Notes: a model not told the origin generated them from the sequence alone. DNA of 64,000 nucleotides from JAGDZR01 sp049115695 (GCA_049115695.1 JAGDZR010000003.1:333725-397724); one strand, 5' to 3'; shown: positions 1 through 11,100, counted from the first letter of the stretch. Numbers and translations are program-made.

Positions 1-2
1 TT

Positions 3-968
3 ACTCATCATACGTTGTTGCATGAAGATTTCAAGAAAATTCTCGATGGATTCCCTGCAAGCTCCCATCCCATGGGCGTGCTGTCTTCATTAGTGACAGC
101 TATGACGGCTTTTTATCCTGAGAGCCTTGATCCCAATAGATCTAAAGATGGCGTTTATTTAAGCATCATCCGTATATTGGCTAAAATGCCAACATTTGCA
201 GCTTGGTCCTATAAAAATGAAATGGGACATCCAGTGGTTTACCCGAAAAACAAACTGGACTATTGCAGCAATTTCCTACACATGATGTTTGGCTTGCCGT
301 CTCAGGATTATGACATTGATCCTGTTGTAGCGAATGCTTTGGATAAGCTACTTATACTCCATGCAGATCATGAACAAAACTGCTCAACTTCTACAGTACG
401 AGTTGTAGGATCTTCACAGGCTAGTTTGTTCGCTTCACTGTCTGCTGGAATCAATGCTCTTTGGGGTCCTCTTCACGGTGGCGCCAATCAAGCGGTCATT
501 GAAATGTTGGAAGGCATCAGAGAAGATGGTGGTGATACGCAAAAGTGGATGAACAAAGCAAAAGACAAGAATGATCCATTCAGGTTGATGGGCTTTGGAC
601 ACAGAGTGTACAAGAACTTTGACCCTCGTGCTCGTATCATTAAAAAGGCTGCTGATGAAGTTCTGGAGAAACTAGGTGTAGTTGATCCTGTATTGGACAT
701 TGCTAAGGGATTGGAAGAAGTTGCATTAAATGATGAATACTTTGTAGAAAGAAAGCTCTATCCTAATGTAGACTTCTACTCGGGTATCATTTATCGAGCA
801 TTGGGAATCCCAACAGAAATGTTTACAGTAATGTTTGCATTGGGTAGACTTCCAGGTTGGATTGCACAATGGAAGGAAATGCGAGAAAACGGTGAGCCTA
901 TTGGAAGGCCAAGACAGGTGTATACCGGTGAAAGAGAAAGAGATTACGTGACAGCTAGCAATAGATAG
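3..968 (+). CDS. gltA: Citrate synthase, 3' part (5' end outside window)
   Basis: Condenses acetyl-CoA and oxaloacetate to citrate at the entry of the TCA cycle, in the cytoplasm. About 321 residues are present, against roughly 430 in type II bacterial citrate synthases, so about 100 N-terminal residues lie left of the window. The frame is open back to base 3 and reads HHTLLHEDFKK, an internal segment of the family, so the TTG at base 15 is not a start. Visible active-site blocks are GPLHGGANQAV (substrate His), GFGHRVYKNFDPRA (second His) and NVDFYSG (catalytic Asp), with the C-terminal arginine block GRPRQVYTG. A clear intrinsic terminator follows 30 bp after the stop, so this is the last gene of its transcript. 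The identification is secure. Confidence 0.96.
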   Translation, partial: THHTLLHEDFKKILDGFPASSHPMGVLSSLVTAMTAFYPESLDPNRSKDGVYLSIIRILAKMPTFAAWSYKNEMGHPVVYPKNKLDYCSNFLHMMFGLPSQDYDIDPVVANALDKLLILHADHEQNCSTSTVRVVGSSQASLFASLSAGINALWGPLHGGANQAVIEMLEGIREDGGDTQKWMNKAKDKNDPFRLMGFGHRVYKNFDPRARIIKKAADEVLEKLGVVDPVLDIAKGLEEVALNDEYFVERKLYPNVDFYSGIIYRALGIPTEMFTVMFALGRLPGWIAQWKEMRENGEPIGRPRQVYTGERERDYVTASNR

Positions 969-997
969 TTAGCAATATTGACATTTTTATAAAATTG

Positions 998-1022
998 GAG
1001 GCTCTTATGTGAGCCTCTTTTT
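998..1022 (+). terminator. Rho-independent terminator after citrate synthase
   Basis: Seven-base perfect stem GAGGCTC / GAGCCTC (998-1004 with 1011-1017), a six-base loop and a run of five T. It lies 29 bp after the gltA stop and ends just before the next start at 1031, separating the two transcripts. Confidence 0.88.
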
Positions 1023-1030
1023 GTTGATGG

Positions 1031-2005
1031 ATGATGAAGTTTAAGCTTGATTTTGATGTTCCTCAATCAGAGAATAAAATTTCTCATGAGAATCGGATAT
1101 TACTCCTAGGCTCCTGCTTTTCCGAGAACATTGGCAATCACCTGGCGCTTAATAAGTTTGATACAGCCATCAATCCGTTTGGCACGCTGTATAACCCATC
1201 CTCCATTTTTCAAATGCTGTCATTAGCGATTGATGATAACCATTCACCAACCTTCTTCCGGCACAATGAACTTTGGAGATGCTGGCATGCACATAGTAAG
1301 ATCTCCGGCATTACTAAAATAGAAGTGCAAGAGAAATATGAAATTGCCCTTGCCCAGGTACGTGATTTCATCGTAACAGGTGATTGGATCGTTGTGACTC
1401 CTGGAACCTCTATGGTCTACACCCATAAAGCATCAGGCCAGGTTGTTGCAAATTGCCATACGGTCCCTCAACAGACATTTTCTAAAAGTATGTTGGAGGT
1501 TAAGACTATCGTGAGTGATTTTGTGAAATTACGTTCAAAGATCCAACGTATTAATCCTGATCTGAAATGGATATTTACAGTTAGCCCAGTAAGACACATA
1601 AGAGATGGATTAATAGCTAACACCCGATCAAAGTCGAGATTGGTGGAAGCCATCCATCAAATCAGTGAAAATCATGAGCATACTTTTTATTTTCCTTCCT
1701 ACGAAATCTTGATAGATGAACTGAGAGATTATCGTTTTTATGCAAATGACCTTATTCACCCCTCACCACAAGCAGTTGAATTTATATGGGAGAAATTTGC
1801 AGCCAGCTTTATCGATGATAATGGCCTCAAATTCATTCATGACTGGACATCACTTCGTTCAGCCATGAATCATAGCTCACTCAATCCTAATTCAGCAGCA
1901 CATCAGAAATTTCTAATGAACACCATAAATAAATTGGAGGAATTGAGTGTCAAAGTAGATGTAAAACAAGAAATTGCCGCGTTAAAGACTCTATTGAACG
2001 GATGA
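1031..2005 (+). CDS. GSCFA domain protein
   Basis: A 324-residue protein of the GSCFA family, named for the motif seen near the N-terminus (LLLGSCFSENIG). The family is common in Bacteroidota and resembles SGNH/GDSL hydrolases: the N-terminal block carries the candidate nucleophile Ser, and the later NDLIHPSPQAVEF segment has the Asp-x-x-His spacing of the SGNH C-terminal block. The substrate is unknown, and no signal peptide or membrane segment is seen, so it is probably cytoplasmic. The start is the first of two adjacent ATG codons right after the gltA terminator. Its last codons overlap the next gene by four bases (ATGA), so the two are translationally coupled. The family call is firm; the biochemical role is not known. 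Confidence 0.85.
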   Translation: MMKFKLDFDVPQSENKISHENRILLLGSCFSENIGNHLALNKFDTAINPFGTLYNPSSIFQMLSLAIDDNHSPTFFRHNELWRCWHAHSKISGITKIEVQEKYEIALAQVRDFIVTGDWIVVTPGTSMVYTHKASGQVVANCHTVPQQTFSKSMLEVKTIVSDFVKLRSKIQRINPDLKWIFTVSPVRHIRDGLIANTRSKSRLVEAIHQISENHEHTFYFPSYEILIDELRDYRFYANDLIHPSPQAVEFIWEKFAASFIDDNGLKFIHDWTSLRSAMNHSSLNPNSAAHQKFLMNTINKLEELSVKVDVKQEIAALKTLLNG

Positions 2006-4071
2006 AAAAATTGTGGTGGATCATGGTGGTGGCGCTAGCCTGTACACCAGCAAAGAAAGACGAAATGACTCAAAATAGATTAGCAAATTCTGCTTCACCG
2101 TATCTTTTACAACACGCAGATAATCCTGTTGATTGGTACCCCTGGGGAGAGGAAGCGCTGGAGCGTGCTAAAAAGGAAGATAAACCCATCATCGTCAGTA
2201 TTGGTTACAGCAGTTGCCACTGGTGTCATGTGATGGCCCATGAATCATTCGAGGATGACAGTGTAGCTCAAATCATGAACGACAATTTTATCAATATAAA
2301 AATTGATCGAGAGGAAAGACCAGATATTGACCAGGTCTACATGGAAGCTGTTCAGGCAATGGGATTGAACGGTGGATGGCCACTCAACGTTTTTCTTACC
2401 CCAGATCAGAAACCTTTCTATGGTGGCACCTATTTTCCGCGTGATGGGTGGATTAGGCTACTTGGAAGTGTTACAGATACATTCGGGAAAAACAGGGAAA
2501 AACTAGAAGAGTCAGCTCAAAAGATAACCGATGCACTCAATGTAGATGCTGCTCAACAGTATTATATGAGCCCTGAGTCAAAAGTTACTTTGGATAATTT
2601 AAGGCAGGGGTATCAAAAATTGGCTGGGAACTTTGACCTTGAATTTGGCGGAGTAAGAAAAGAGGCGAACAAATTTCCCATTCCTACCTTATGGCAGTAT
2701 CAGTTGAATCTGCATTACCTCACAATGAACGATGATATTATGAAGCATCTATTGTTCACATTGGAGAGGATTGCAAATGGTGGAATTTATGATCAGATTG
2801 GTGGAGGATTTGCTCGCTATTCAGTCGATACAGAATGGCACGTTCCACATTTTGAAAAGATGTTGTATGACAATGGGCAATTGCTTTCTCTTTACTCGCA
2901 AGCCTACAAATTGTCTCCCAATCCAAAATTCAAAGAAGTTGTATTTGAGTCAATCGAATGGTTGCAACGTGAAATGCTGGATAGCACCAGTGGATTCTAT
3001 GCAGCGCTGGATGCAGATAGCGAAGGTGAAGAGGGTAAGTTTTATGTCTGGAGCATGAAAGACGTTGTTAACCTTTCAGGAAGTGACTCTTCGATGATCT
3101 GCGAATACTATGATGTTAAATTAGAAGGGAATTGGGAAGCAACGAATGTTTTAAGAGTAGTTCGAACCAAAGATGAAATGCTTGGCAAGTATGGCATCAG
3201 TAGTGAAGCGTTTGATCAACGTATTAAAGCATTCAAAAAGACAGCTCTATTAGAAAGAGCCAAGCGAGAAAAACCCGGATTAGATAACAAGATCATTTCG
3301 GGCTGGAATGGTATGGTGCTAACCGGTATATTGGATGCCTATCAAACATTTGGTGACTCATCCTTCCTAATGCTTGCAAAGGACAATTACACCTTTCTAA
3401 CGACCCAGATGATCAAAGATGGAAAATTAGAACATGTGTATCAACAAGGCGTTCAAGGCTTTGCAGAGGATTATGCTGCTGTGATTCAGGCCTTGATCAA
3501 ATATTATGAAACGACTTTTGAAAATGAAGCATTAACCTTTGCTGAGCAGCTTACAAAACAAATGCTGACGCAATTTCTTGATAAAGCTGATAATATGTTC
3601 TTTTACACAGCACTAGATGCTGAAGGTTTGATCGCGAGAAAAAAGGTAGTGCTGGATAACGTGATACCATCTTCCAATTCGGTTATGGCTGAAAATCTGA
3701 TTAAACTTGGAACCCATCTCGACAAAAACAATTACAAGACATTGGCCCAATCAATGATTGATCAAGTGAGTGAGATGATCATCGAGGAAACAGGATTCAT
3801 GGCTCAATGGGCAAGTGCCGCGACATTGCTGATGAAACCATTCCCTGAAATTGCAATTGTAGGAGAAAATGCAATGGAGGTAGCAGCGGATTTCAACAAA
3901 CTCAACATTCCGCTCAAAACGATCAGCGCCAGTGTCCAGGAAAGTGATCTCCCTCTGCTTGAATACAAATCTCAAATTGGTGATGGTGCAACCATTTATG
4001 TCTGTTTTAACAAAGCTTGCAAGTTGCCGGTCAATGATATTGAAAGTGCCATCAAACTGATACCGAGATAG
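2002..4071 (+). CDS. DUF255 thioredoxin-like lipoprotein (YyaL/SSP411 family)
   Basis: A 689-residue protein with an N-terminal DUF255 thioredoxin-like domain followed by an (alpha/alpha)6-barrel-like region. Residues 1-14 form a lipoprotein signal with lipobox ALAC (Cys14), so it is predicted to be anchored in an envelope membrane. Many members of this family lack a signal. The hallmark block contains the redox-like pair Cys72-His-Trp-Cys75 within SSCHWCHVMAHESF, then NIKIDREERPDID and GGWPLNVFLTPD. The C-terminal two thirds contain GGIYDQIGGGFARYSVD and NKIISGWNGMV, usual in full-length members. The biochemical function is not established. It overlaps the GSCFA gene by four bases and ends six bases before priA. 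Confidence 0.88.
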   Translation: MKKLWWIMVVALACTPAKKDEMTQNRLANSASPYLLQHADNPVDWYPWGEEALERAKKEDKPIIVSIGYSSCHWCHVMAHESFEDDSVAQIMNDNFINIKIDREERPDIDQVYMEAVQAMGLNGGWPLNVFLTPDQKPFYGGTYFPRDGWIRLLGSVTDTFGKNREKLEESAQKITDALNVDAAQQYYMSPESKVTLDNLRQGYQKLAGNFDLEFGGVRKEANKFPIPTLWQYQLNLHYLTMNDDIMKHLLFTLERIANGGIYDQIGGGFARYSVDTEWHVPHFEKMLYDNGQLLSLYSQAYKLSPNPKFKEVVFESIEWLQREMLDSTSGFYAALDADSEGEEGKFYVWSMKDVVNLSGSDSSMICEYYDVKLEGNWEATNVLRVVRTKDEMLGKYGISSEAFDQRIKAFKKTALLERAKREKPGLDNKIISGWNGMVLTGILDAYQTFGDSSFLMLAKDNYTFLTTQMIKDGKLEHVYQQGVQGFAEDYAAVIQALIKYYETTFENEALTFAEQLTKQMLTQFLDKADNMFFYTALDAEGLIARKKVVLDNVIPSSNSVMAENLIKLGTHLDKNNYKTLAQSMIDQVSEMIIEETGFMAQWASAATLLMKPFPEIAIVGENAMEVAADFNKLNIPLKTISASVQESDLPLLEYKSQIGDGATIYVCFNKACKLPVNDIESAIKLIPR

Positions 4072-4077
4072 GAATAA

Positions 4078-6543
4078 GTGTGGTATGCAGAAGTAATATT
4101 ACCCCTGCCACTTGAAGGCACATTTACCTATCGATTTCCTAATCATCTTTACCATGATGACCTTGTCGGTTGCAGGGTAACTGTCCCGCTTGGGAAACGA
4201 AAATATTATACTGGTGTGATCTGCCAAATCTCTGACAAGGCGAAGGTTGAGTACACCCTTAAAGAGGTCACAGAATTATTGGATGACTCCCCTATTCTAA
4301 CGGCCAATCAGCTTACGTTTATCAGGTGGCTGTCTGCCTACTACATGGCAGCAATTGGTGACTGCTACAATGCCACTTTGCCCTCTGGCCTGAAACTATC
4401 AAGTGAATCCTTTATTGGAGCTATTTCGGATGCAGAGGTGGATTACAGTTCGCTTTCAGAGAATGAACGCATCGTCTTGCAGTTTTTAGAAAGCCAGGAA
4501 CTTTCAACTGAAGAGGTCAAGAAAATTACCGGGCTGAAGCATCCCTATGCACTACTGAAAAGCCTAACAGAGAAAGGTGCTATCTATCATTATGAAAAAG
4601 TAAAAGACAAATACTCACCAAAAACCGAACAGCGAATCCGATTAGGTCAGCAGTATGTTGATGACGTCTTGCTCAACGAACTTGCTCTGTCCCTTGAAAA
4701 GAAGACCAAACAATATGATGTATTGCTCGCTTATCTCAACAATGTTCCATTGTTGGAAGATCCATCAATGAATGAAAATGGATTAGCCAAAAAAGATTTT
4801 CTTACTGGACATGTTAGTGAGTCTTCTTTGAAAACGCTGATCAAACATGGCATATTCGAGCTGTGGCATCAGAAGATTGACAGATTTTCGCTAGCACCAA
4901 ACGAAGAAATTAAAGAAATTCCATTACTAACTGAAATTCAAGAAGTTACTCTCAAGCAAATCAAATTAGGGTTCGAGCACAAACTTGTTACATTATTCAA
5001 AGGCATTACAGGATCAGGTAAAACTGAAATCTATATGCATCTCATCCAAGAGATTGTTGATAATGGAGGAACAGCCTTGTATTTATTACCCGAAATTGCG
5101 CTAACCACACAAATCATCAGTCGATTTAGAAAGTATTTTGGAAATCGGTTTGCCATCTACCATTCGAGGTTTTCTGACAATGAAAGAGTAGAAATCTACC
5201 AGAATTGTTTAGCTGGTAAATATGATTTCGTAATCGGTGTGCGTAGTGCTGTGTTTTTACCCCTATCCAATCTTCAATTGGTCATTGTGGATGAAGAGCA
5301 TGAACCCTCTTACAAGCAATATGATCCAGCACCTCGATACCATGCCAGAGATGCTGCGATCTACCTCGCCCAGTTGCATCAGGCTAAAGTTTTGTTGGGC
5401 AGTGCCACTCCTTCCCTTGAGAGTTATCACAATGCACAAGAAGACAAATATGCCTATGTAACTTTGGATCATCGTTATGGAGATCAACCCTTACCGAAAA
5501 TTGAAGTTCTTGACATCACCAAAGCAAGGAAGCAGCGTCGGTTAAAAGGCAACTTTTCTGATGATCTCCTGGAGCGCATACAGCGGTCCATTGACAACCA
5601 AAAGCAGGTTATACTTTTCCAGAACCGCAGAGGTTACGCGCCTTATGTGAGCTGCGATGATTGTCAGCATATTCCAAATTGTCCCAACTGCGCTGTAAGT
5701 CTCACCTATCACATTTATCAAAATCAATTGATCTGCCATTACTGTGGGTTTAAACAAGCACATGGTAGCAGCTGTGAAAAATGCAACTCTAATCAAGTAA
5801 GAACAGTTGGAACTGGTACAGAACAAATTGAAGAGGAACTTTCCGTGCTTATGCCAAATATCAAAATCAAGCGCATGGACTTGGACACGACCCGTAACAA
5901 GTATAGTTATCAGCAGATCATAGACGATTTCGAAGCTGGAGAAATTCAGGTGCTTATCGGTACACAAATGATCAGCAAGGGGCTGGACTTTGAACATGTA
6001 GATCTTGTTGGGTTATTTGATGTGGATCGAATTATTCATTTTCCTGATTTCCGATCACATGAGCGAGCATTTCAGTTGATGACTCAAGTTAGTGGCAGAT
6101 CCGGGCGAAAGCACGAAAGAGGAACGGTTATGATGCAAACGAAGGACCCTGAGCAACCCATTCTCAACCAAATACGTGAGGGACATTTAGACATTTTCTA
6201 TGCTCAGGAATTAGCTGAGAGAAGAAGTTTCAAATACCCACCCTATCATCGATTGATCAATATAATCGTGAGGCACAAGGATAAAACTACCGCCATGCAA
6301 GCAAGCAATAAGCTGACGATGTTGTTAAAAACAGAATTGCATGAGCACCGGGTTTTTGGACCTATCGAACCGCTTATTGGGAGAATTAGAAATTACTATA
6401 TTTTTGAAATACTGGTGAAACTTGAGAAGCATCAATTAAATCATGCCGCCGTGAAGCAATTTATCAGTTCATCTAAAGATACATTATTAGCTTTGCCGAC
6501 GTTTAAAACAGTGCGGATACATTTTGATGTAGATCCTCTCTAA
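4078..6543 (+). CDS. priA: Primosomal protein N', replication restart helicase PriA
   Basis: A 3'-to-5' superfamily 2 helicase that recognises stalled forks and reloads the replisome. The N-terminal 3'-DNA-binding domain (about residues 1-110) begins YAEVILPLPLEGTFTYRFP, typical of PriA. The helicase core has Walker A GSGKT (residues 312-316) and a DEEH box (405-408). Between the helicase lobes lies the zinc region with CDDC, CPNC, CHYC and CEKC pairs (about residues 525-570). The GTQMISKGLDFEHV and SGRSGR helicase motifs follow. At 821 residues it is longer than the E. coli enzyme (732), as is usual in Bacteroidota. The start codon is GTG at 4078, six bases after the preceding stop, and no better ATG precedes the conserved N-terminus. 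Confidence 0.97.
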   Translation: MWYAEVILPLPLEGTFTYRFPNHLYHDDLVGCRVTVPLGKRKYYTGVICQISDKAKVEYTLKEVTELLDDSPILTANQLTFIRWLSAYYMAAIGDCYNATLPSGLKLSSESFIGAISDAEVDYSSLSENERIVLQFLESQELSTEEVKKITGLKHPYALLKSLTEKGAIYHYEKVKDKYSPKTEQRIRLGQQYVDDVLLNELALSLEKKTKQYDVLLAYLNNVPLLEDPSMNENGLAKKDFLTGHVSESSLKTLIKHGIFELWHQKIDRFSLAPNEEIKEIPLLTEIQEVTLKQIKLGFEHKLVTLFKGITGSGKTEIYMHLIQEIVDNGGTALYLLPEIALTTQIISRFRKYFGNRFAIYHSRFSDNERVEIYQNCLAGKYDFVIGVRSAVFLPLSNLQLVIVDEEHEPSYKQYDPAPRYHARDAAIYLAQLHQAKVLLGSATPSLESYHNAQEDKYAYVTLDHRYGDQPLPKIEVLDITKARKQRRLKGNFSDDLLERIQRSIDNQKQVILFQNRRGYAPYVSCDDCQHIPNCPNCAVSLTYHIYQNQLICHYCGFKQAHGSSCEKCNSNQVRTVGTGTEQIEEELSVLMPNIKIKRMDLDTTRNKYSYQQIIDDFEAGEIQVLIGTQMISKGLDFEHVDLVGLFDVDRIIHFPDFRSHERAFQLMTQVSGRSGRKHERGTVMMQTKDPEQPILNQIREGHLDIFYAQELAERRSFKYPPYHRLINIIVRHKDKTTAMQASNKLTMLLKTELHEHRVFGPIEPLIGRIRNYYIFEILVKLEKHQLNHAAVKQFISSSKDTLLALPTFKTVRIHFDVDPL

Positions 6544-7260
6544 ATGCGTCAAGGATTAATCTTTTTTATTTTTTCGATTTATGCAATCAGTTGCCAGGAC
6601 TGTGATGACTGTGATGGATATGTCACTGAGCCCAGGGCGCGATTTACATTCCTTGATCAAGACTCATTAAATTTGGTCAGTGAAGCAATTCAATTCCAAA
6701 TTACACAAAGACAAAGTACCAATGATACCCTGAGCTATTTTGCAAGGACACTTGCAGAACATACAAGTACATTGAACGTTCTACAGGATTCAATTGATGC
6801 TGGGAATGAATCATATCTGCCGATCTGGAGAGAACAATATGAGTTGTATCAATACGATTCGAGCCTTCAGGTGGCTTATCAGGAAACTAGTTTAGAAATA
6901 AATTTCTCAATTGATTCTTTAAACCAAATCAATTCAAGACTTAATGAAGGTGTTATACGTCTAGACACAGTTTATAACTTGTTGAATGACCTGTACATTG
7001 TATTGGAAGACTCAACTGATATTCACAGTATTCCGCTTAATTACAATTCGAATCAATCAGCGATCAGGTTTCGGTTATCCAATGAATATTTCGATATTTA
7101 CCTGAGTCATACGAATGAAATATTGACTAATAACAGAGATCAACTAGTGGTGACTATGACTCAAATCGATACCATAAGTCATACCTTCCATAAAGTCGAA
7201 ATTGATTGTCCCTCAAAATCTTGTGATCCAAATGCTGCGCTGTTTATTTGTTATTATTAG
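6544..7260 (+). CDS. Hypothetical lipoprotein with helical middle region
   Basis: 238 residues that I do not recognise as a named family. It starts immediately after the priA stop (TAA-ATG, no gap), indicating co-transcription and probable translational coupling. The N-terminus is a short hydrophobic stretch followed by AISCQDCDDCDG, which fits a lipobox with the lipidated Cys near residue 17 and two further cysteines just after it. Residues about 40-150 are rich in Gln, Ser, Asp and Leu and look largely helical, possibly coiled coil. Its end overlaps the next gene by 29 bases in another frame. The next gene has its own signal peptide, so these are two genes and not one frameshifted gene. Confidence 0.68.
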   Translation: MRQGLIFFIFSIYAISCQDCDDCDGYVTEPRARFTFLDQDSLNLVSEAIQFQITQRQSTNDTLSYFARTLAEHTSTLNVLQDSIDAGNESYLPIWREQYELYQYDSSLQVAYQETSLEINFSIDSLNQINSRLNEGVIRLDTVYNLLNDLYIVLEDSTDIHSIPLNYNSNQSAIRFRLSNEYFDIYLSHTNEILTNNRDQLVVTMTQIDTISHTFHKVEIDCPSKSCDPNAALFICYY

Positions 7261-7918
7261 TAGTCTGATTTTGGTGGGGTCAGTAAATGCCCAAGAAGAA
7301 ATTGACTCAACAGTATCCAAAACAAGGGTTCTTACCCCTCGACTTTACCTGGACTATGGGAAGGTACTTATGTTATGGTATCCTGAATCCAAGAAATATG
7401 AGGGAGGTGCTGAACTGATGGTATTTGAGCGCATTCAACTCATTGGCGAAGGAGGTTATTCAATTTATCGCCCGGATGAACATATCAAAAACATGGATTA
7501 TTCGGTGAGCGGAAACTTTTTCAGATTAGGAATTGGATATCTTGGCAACATTGACCCCAAAAACAAAATCGGACTTGGACTTAGATATGCCATGGCCATG
7601 ATAGAGCAAGAAGGTACTGCAACAATCAATTCAACAAGCGGGTTTAATGAACCACGCATACAGGAATTTGAAAATGCCAGATTAAAAACCAACTGGATGG
7701 AAATTGTGATCAACTCGGAGAAAAAGGTTATGCTCAAGAAAAATGATCCAGCTTCCTGGCTCAATAATCGCCTAAGCCTCGGGATTATGTTTCGGTATAA
7801 AATTCTCATGGAACACCCTACCCTTTCTCCAGTGGATTTATACGCCATTCCGGGCTATGGAAAAACCGTTAATAAGCAAGTTTTTGCGGCTAATCTGTTT
7901 TTGAAAGTGAATTTTTGA
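7232..7918 (+). CDS. Hypothetical outer-membrane-like protein
   Basis: 228 residues from the ATG at 7232. I prefer this to the upstream ATG at 7202 because it begins directly with a signal peptide (MLRCLFVIISSLILVGSVNA, cleavage before QEE). The mature part alternates polar and hydrophobic residues in short glycine-broken strands (for example GEGGYSIYRP, FFRLGIGYLG, KIGLGLRYAMAM) and ends in KVNF with a terminal Phe. These are features of small outer-membrane beta-barrels. No specific family is recognised. It overlaps the preceding lipoprotein gene by 29 bases and closes this rightward gene run. Confidence 0.66.
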   Translation: MLRCLFVIISSLILVGSVNAQEEIDSTVSKTRVLTPRLYLDYGKVLMLWYPESKKYEGGAELMVFERIQLIGEGGYSIYRPDEHIKNMDYSVSGNFFRLGIGYLGNIDPKNKIGLGLRYAMAMIEQEGTATINSTSGFNEPRIQEFENARLKTNWMEIVINSEKKVMLKKNDPASWLNNRLSLGIMFRYKILMEHPTLSPVDLYAIPGYGKTVNKQVFAANLFLKVNF

Positions 7919-8028
7919 CTTTAGCTAAAATAATACCTGGCTTTCAGAATCTGTGGTCCTACCATTTACCATCCCCTGGAGTCGTTCTCGGCAGGGAATC
8001 TTTTACGCATTACTAGAGAAAACAGGTA

Positions 8029-8043
8029 CGGATTATAAATCCG
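8029..8043. repeat. Short REP-like hairpin in convergent intergenic gap
   Basis: Perfect six-base stem CGGATT / AATCCG with a three-base loop, in the 182-bp gap between two convergent genes. The gap contains no credible reading frame. A second imperfect stem (8070-8079 with 8091-8100, one bulged base) abuts the stop codon of the leftward regulator but lacks a T run, so it is at best a weak terminator. The first hairpin and its GCGCCAGA flank resemble short interspersed palindromes of Bacteroidota, but this is recall and not a search result. Confidence 0.3.
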
Positions 8044-8100
8044 CGCCAGATAGTTGCTGTTATTAGTTCGGTTGATAAAAGATGTGAAGCTTATCAAACC

Positions 8101-11100
8101 TTAAACCAGATACTCTGATGGTTGCTTCCCAAAGCGTTCTTTAAAGCTCTTGGTGAAATGGCTTAGATAGTTGAACCCTACTGCGTAAGATACTTCAGAA
8201 ACTGTTTGAAGTGTCGACTGCTCTTCAAGCAAGGTCCTTGCGGTTCTCAACCTGTACTCTTTCACATAGCCCATCACCGACAAACCTGTATTGACCTTTA
8301 CCTTACGATACAACGAACGTTCGCTTTGATTTACTGAGTCTGCTAATTGTTCCGTTGTGATAGCTTCTTTGATATGCGCTTCGATGTATTGATCAACTCT
8401 GGTTTTGAGCTTAGAGGGAAAATCTTTCCATTCTATGTCCTCAGGATTAATGGATTCTTCAGAGATGTATTCTTCTCGTTGCTTACGCGTAAACAATAGA
8501 TTCTTTATCCTAACTAATAATTCCTCTTGACTAAATGGCTTGAACAGATAGTCATCAACACCCAGGTTGAGTACGTTGATCTTGTCCTGCTCACGCGCTC
8601 TGGCTGTTAGGAATATGATCGGCAACTTAGAATATCTATCTGAGTTTTTAAGTTCAACTGCCAATTCATATCCATCCATATTAGGCATCAAATAATCTGT
8701 GATGATTAGATCAGGGACTTCCTCTTGCAAAAACTCAAGTGCCCGCTCTCCATCCTCAACCGTGGAGACATTGTAAGATGAGGACAGTATGCTTGACACG
8801 AACTGGCGCATCTCTGGATTGTCCTCGACTAACAAAATATGCTCTAATGAACTTGATACATGGTCTTCATCATGTGGAAGTTTAATACCTGGTTCATACA
8901 ATGGGTATTTATCCTCTAGTGATGATGAAGATATTGGCTCTGCAACAATTTCATTTGGAGACAGGTGTTGAGATCCTTTTAAGAACTTGATGGTAAAAAC
9001 TGCACCGTTATCATTTCTCGCACTGGACTCTCCATGATGTAACTGTACAAGTTCTCTTACCAAGGCAAGCCCTACTCCAATGCCTTCTCCACTTTTTAAA
9101 GTTGGACTTTGGTAAAAACGATCAAAAACGATTGAAGGATCCGTTTCATTTATACCGTTTCCCGAATCCTTCACTTCAATAATTATGTTGTCTCCATCCT
9201 CACTGAGGATTACTTGAACCCGTCCTCCTTCGGGAGTGAACTTAAATGCGTTTGATATCAGGTTGATCATGATAGTCTCCACCTTGTCCTCATCCCAATA
9301 ACACTTCAAGCCAACGCCTAAATCTTCCTTAAGTTCAATGTTTTTGTCCTCAAAACGTGAGGAGAAAAAAGCTAGCACTTTCCTAACGGTGATTGCAGGA
9401 TCGGTTTCAAACGCTTTTAGTTTTATCCTCCCTCCTTCCAGCTTGGATATGTCCAAGATGCTAGTAACCATTTTGATCAATCTCTCATGGTTTCGTTTTG
9501 TCACCGAAAGGTTGTTTGATAGTTTTTCAGTAAGCGTTCCGTATGCCCCATTCAAGGCTTGACTCACCGTTCCCATACTTAATGTTAGGGGCGTTCTCAA
9601 TTCATGAGATATATTAACAAAGAATCGTCTCTTTAAATCATCTGCCTCGAGCAGCTTTTTGTGTTGCTCTTCAACCTTAGCTTTCTGAGAACTAATGACT
9701 TGGGTTCGATCTGCAACAATGGACTCTAAGTGCTTTTTTTCGGCAAGAAGTCGTCTCGTATTTAATTTTATTATTAACCCAATAGCCAATATCACCGCAA
9801 CCAAATAAATCAAATAGGCAAAAATGGATCTGTACCAAGGCGTAGCAATTATAAAATTGATTGACGTAGGTTTACTTTCTTTACCTAAAGCGTTCCTGGT
9901 CATCACCTCAAAAGTATATGCCCCAGGGTCAAGATTGGTGTAGTCTTTGAAAGTCTCTTGGGTCCAAGGCGACCATTTGTCATCATCACCTTTAAGATGC
10001 CATCTGTAAAATGAATGTTTTTCGCCTTGATAGAAAGTAGATGAAAATGTAATTCGAATAGCATTTTCTTTGAAAGGAAACTCCAGTTTAACATCATCAT
10101 TTAGTCCAAATCCACCGAAATAGATTGAATCAGAATACAGAGAGGAAATGGACGATACGTTGACTTGAAAATCATTGGTAGCATAAACCCTTGATGGATC
10201 AACATGAATAAAAGAATTAAGGGAGCCAATTACTATGTTTTCCTGATCAATTGTGGTCATGGAAATTGGCGTATACTTTAGGAAATCTATTTTAGGAAGT
10301 ATTGACTTTACATAGCCATCGTTTGTTTTCCAGAGCACGTTCAGTTCATCAGAAAAATAATAAACATTACTATCTATATCGCTGGCAACTAACGAAATAG
10401 CCGTTTTTCCAATAACCGATGAAAACCTAGCATCTGGTCGAAAGCGATCATTGATTGAATCATAGGAATAGATACCTTCTGGAGTGATAAAACTTGGCCG
10501 AGAAAAAATAGTATGCAAATGATTCCCTTGATCAGAAGGCAGACCATCGACTCTACCGTATTTTTTATCTGTCATTAATTTTGACGTTTCCCGATCATAC
10601 GTTAACCTAAAAACACCTTCACTTAAATTGCTTACCCAGATTTCATTACCTGATCCCTCATATATATACTTGGCACTTAAAAAACTCGGGTCGAATTCCT
10701 TTTTGATCTTCCACTCTCCAGCTTCTCTGCTCAGGTGGAGTACTTTCCCCTTTAATGATCCAAAAACCAGATCCTCCGAATCATGATATTTGAACCCGCT
10801 CCAGAATATTTGATCAGAAGTACCCTCAATTTCCGATAGTCTAGTATCTCTAAGTTCCTTATTAGAAAATTTTTCCATTAAAATGAAAATGGAGCTATCA
10901 GTTGTTAAAAAACCTGAGGCAATACCAGAAGTAATCTTTTCGAAATCGGGGGGACTAAAAACCTGGTATTGTAAATTTTGCCAATTGCCCTTGTAGACCC
11001 CAGTTGGGGTACTGATATAAAGGTTTCCTTGGTATAGCTCAATATCACTTACAATTTCATCGATTCCCATTCTCTCATCAAGTATGGAATAGGGAGAAAA

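Noticed and set aside
5542..5997. 151-residue minus-strand reading frame within priA
   Set aside because: Wholly antisense to the zinc region of PriA, whose motifs are intact; the long frame is a shadow of codon composition.
6544..7918. Possible frameshift joining the lipoprotein and the outer-membrane-like gene
   Set aside because: The second gene has its own signal peptide beginning at the ATG at 7232; a fusion would place a signal peptide in the middle of a protein.
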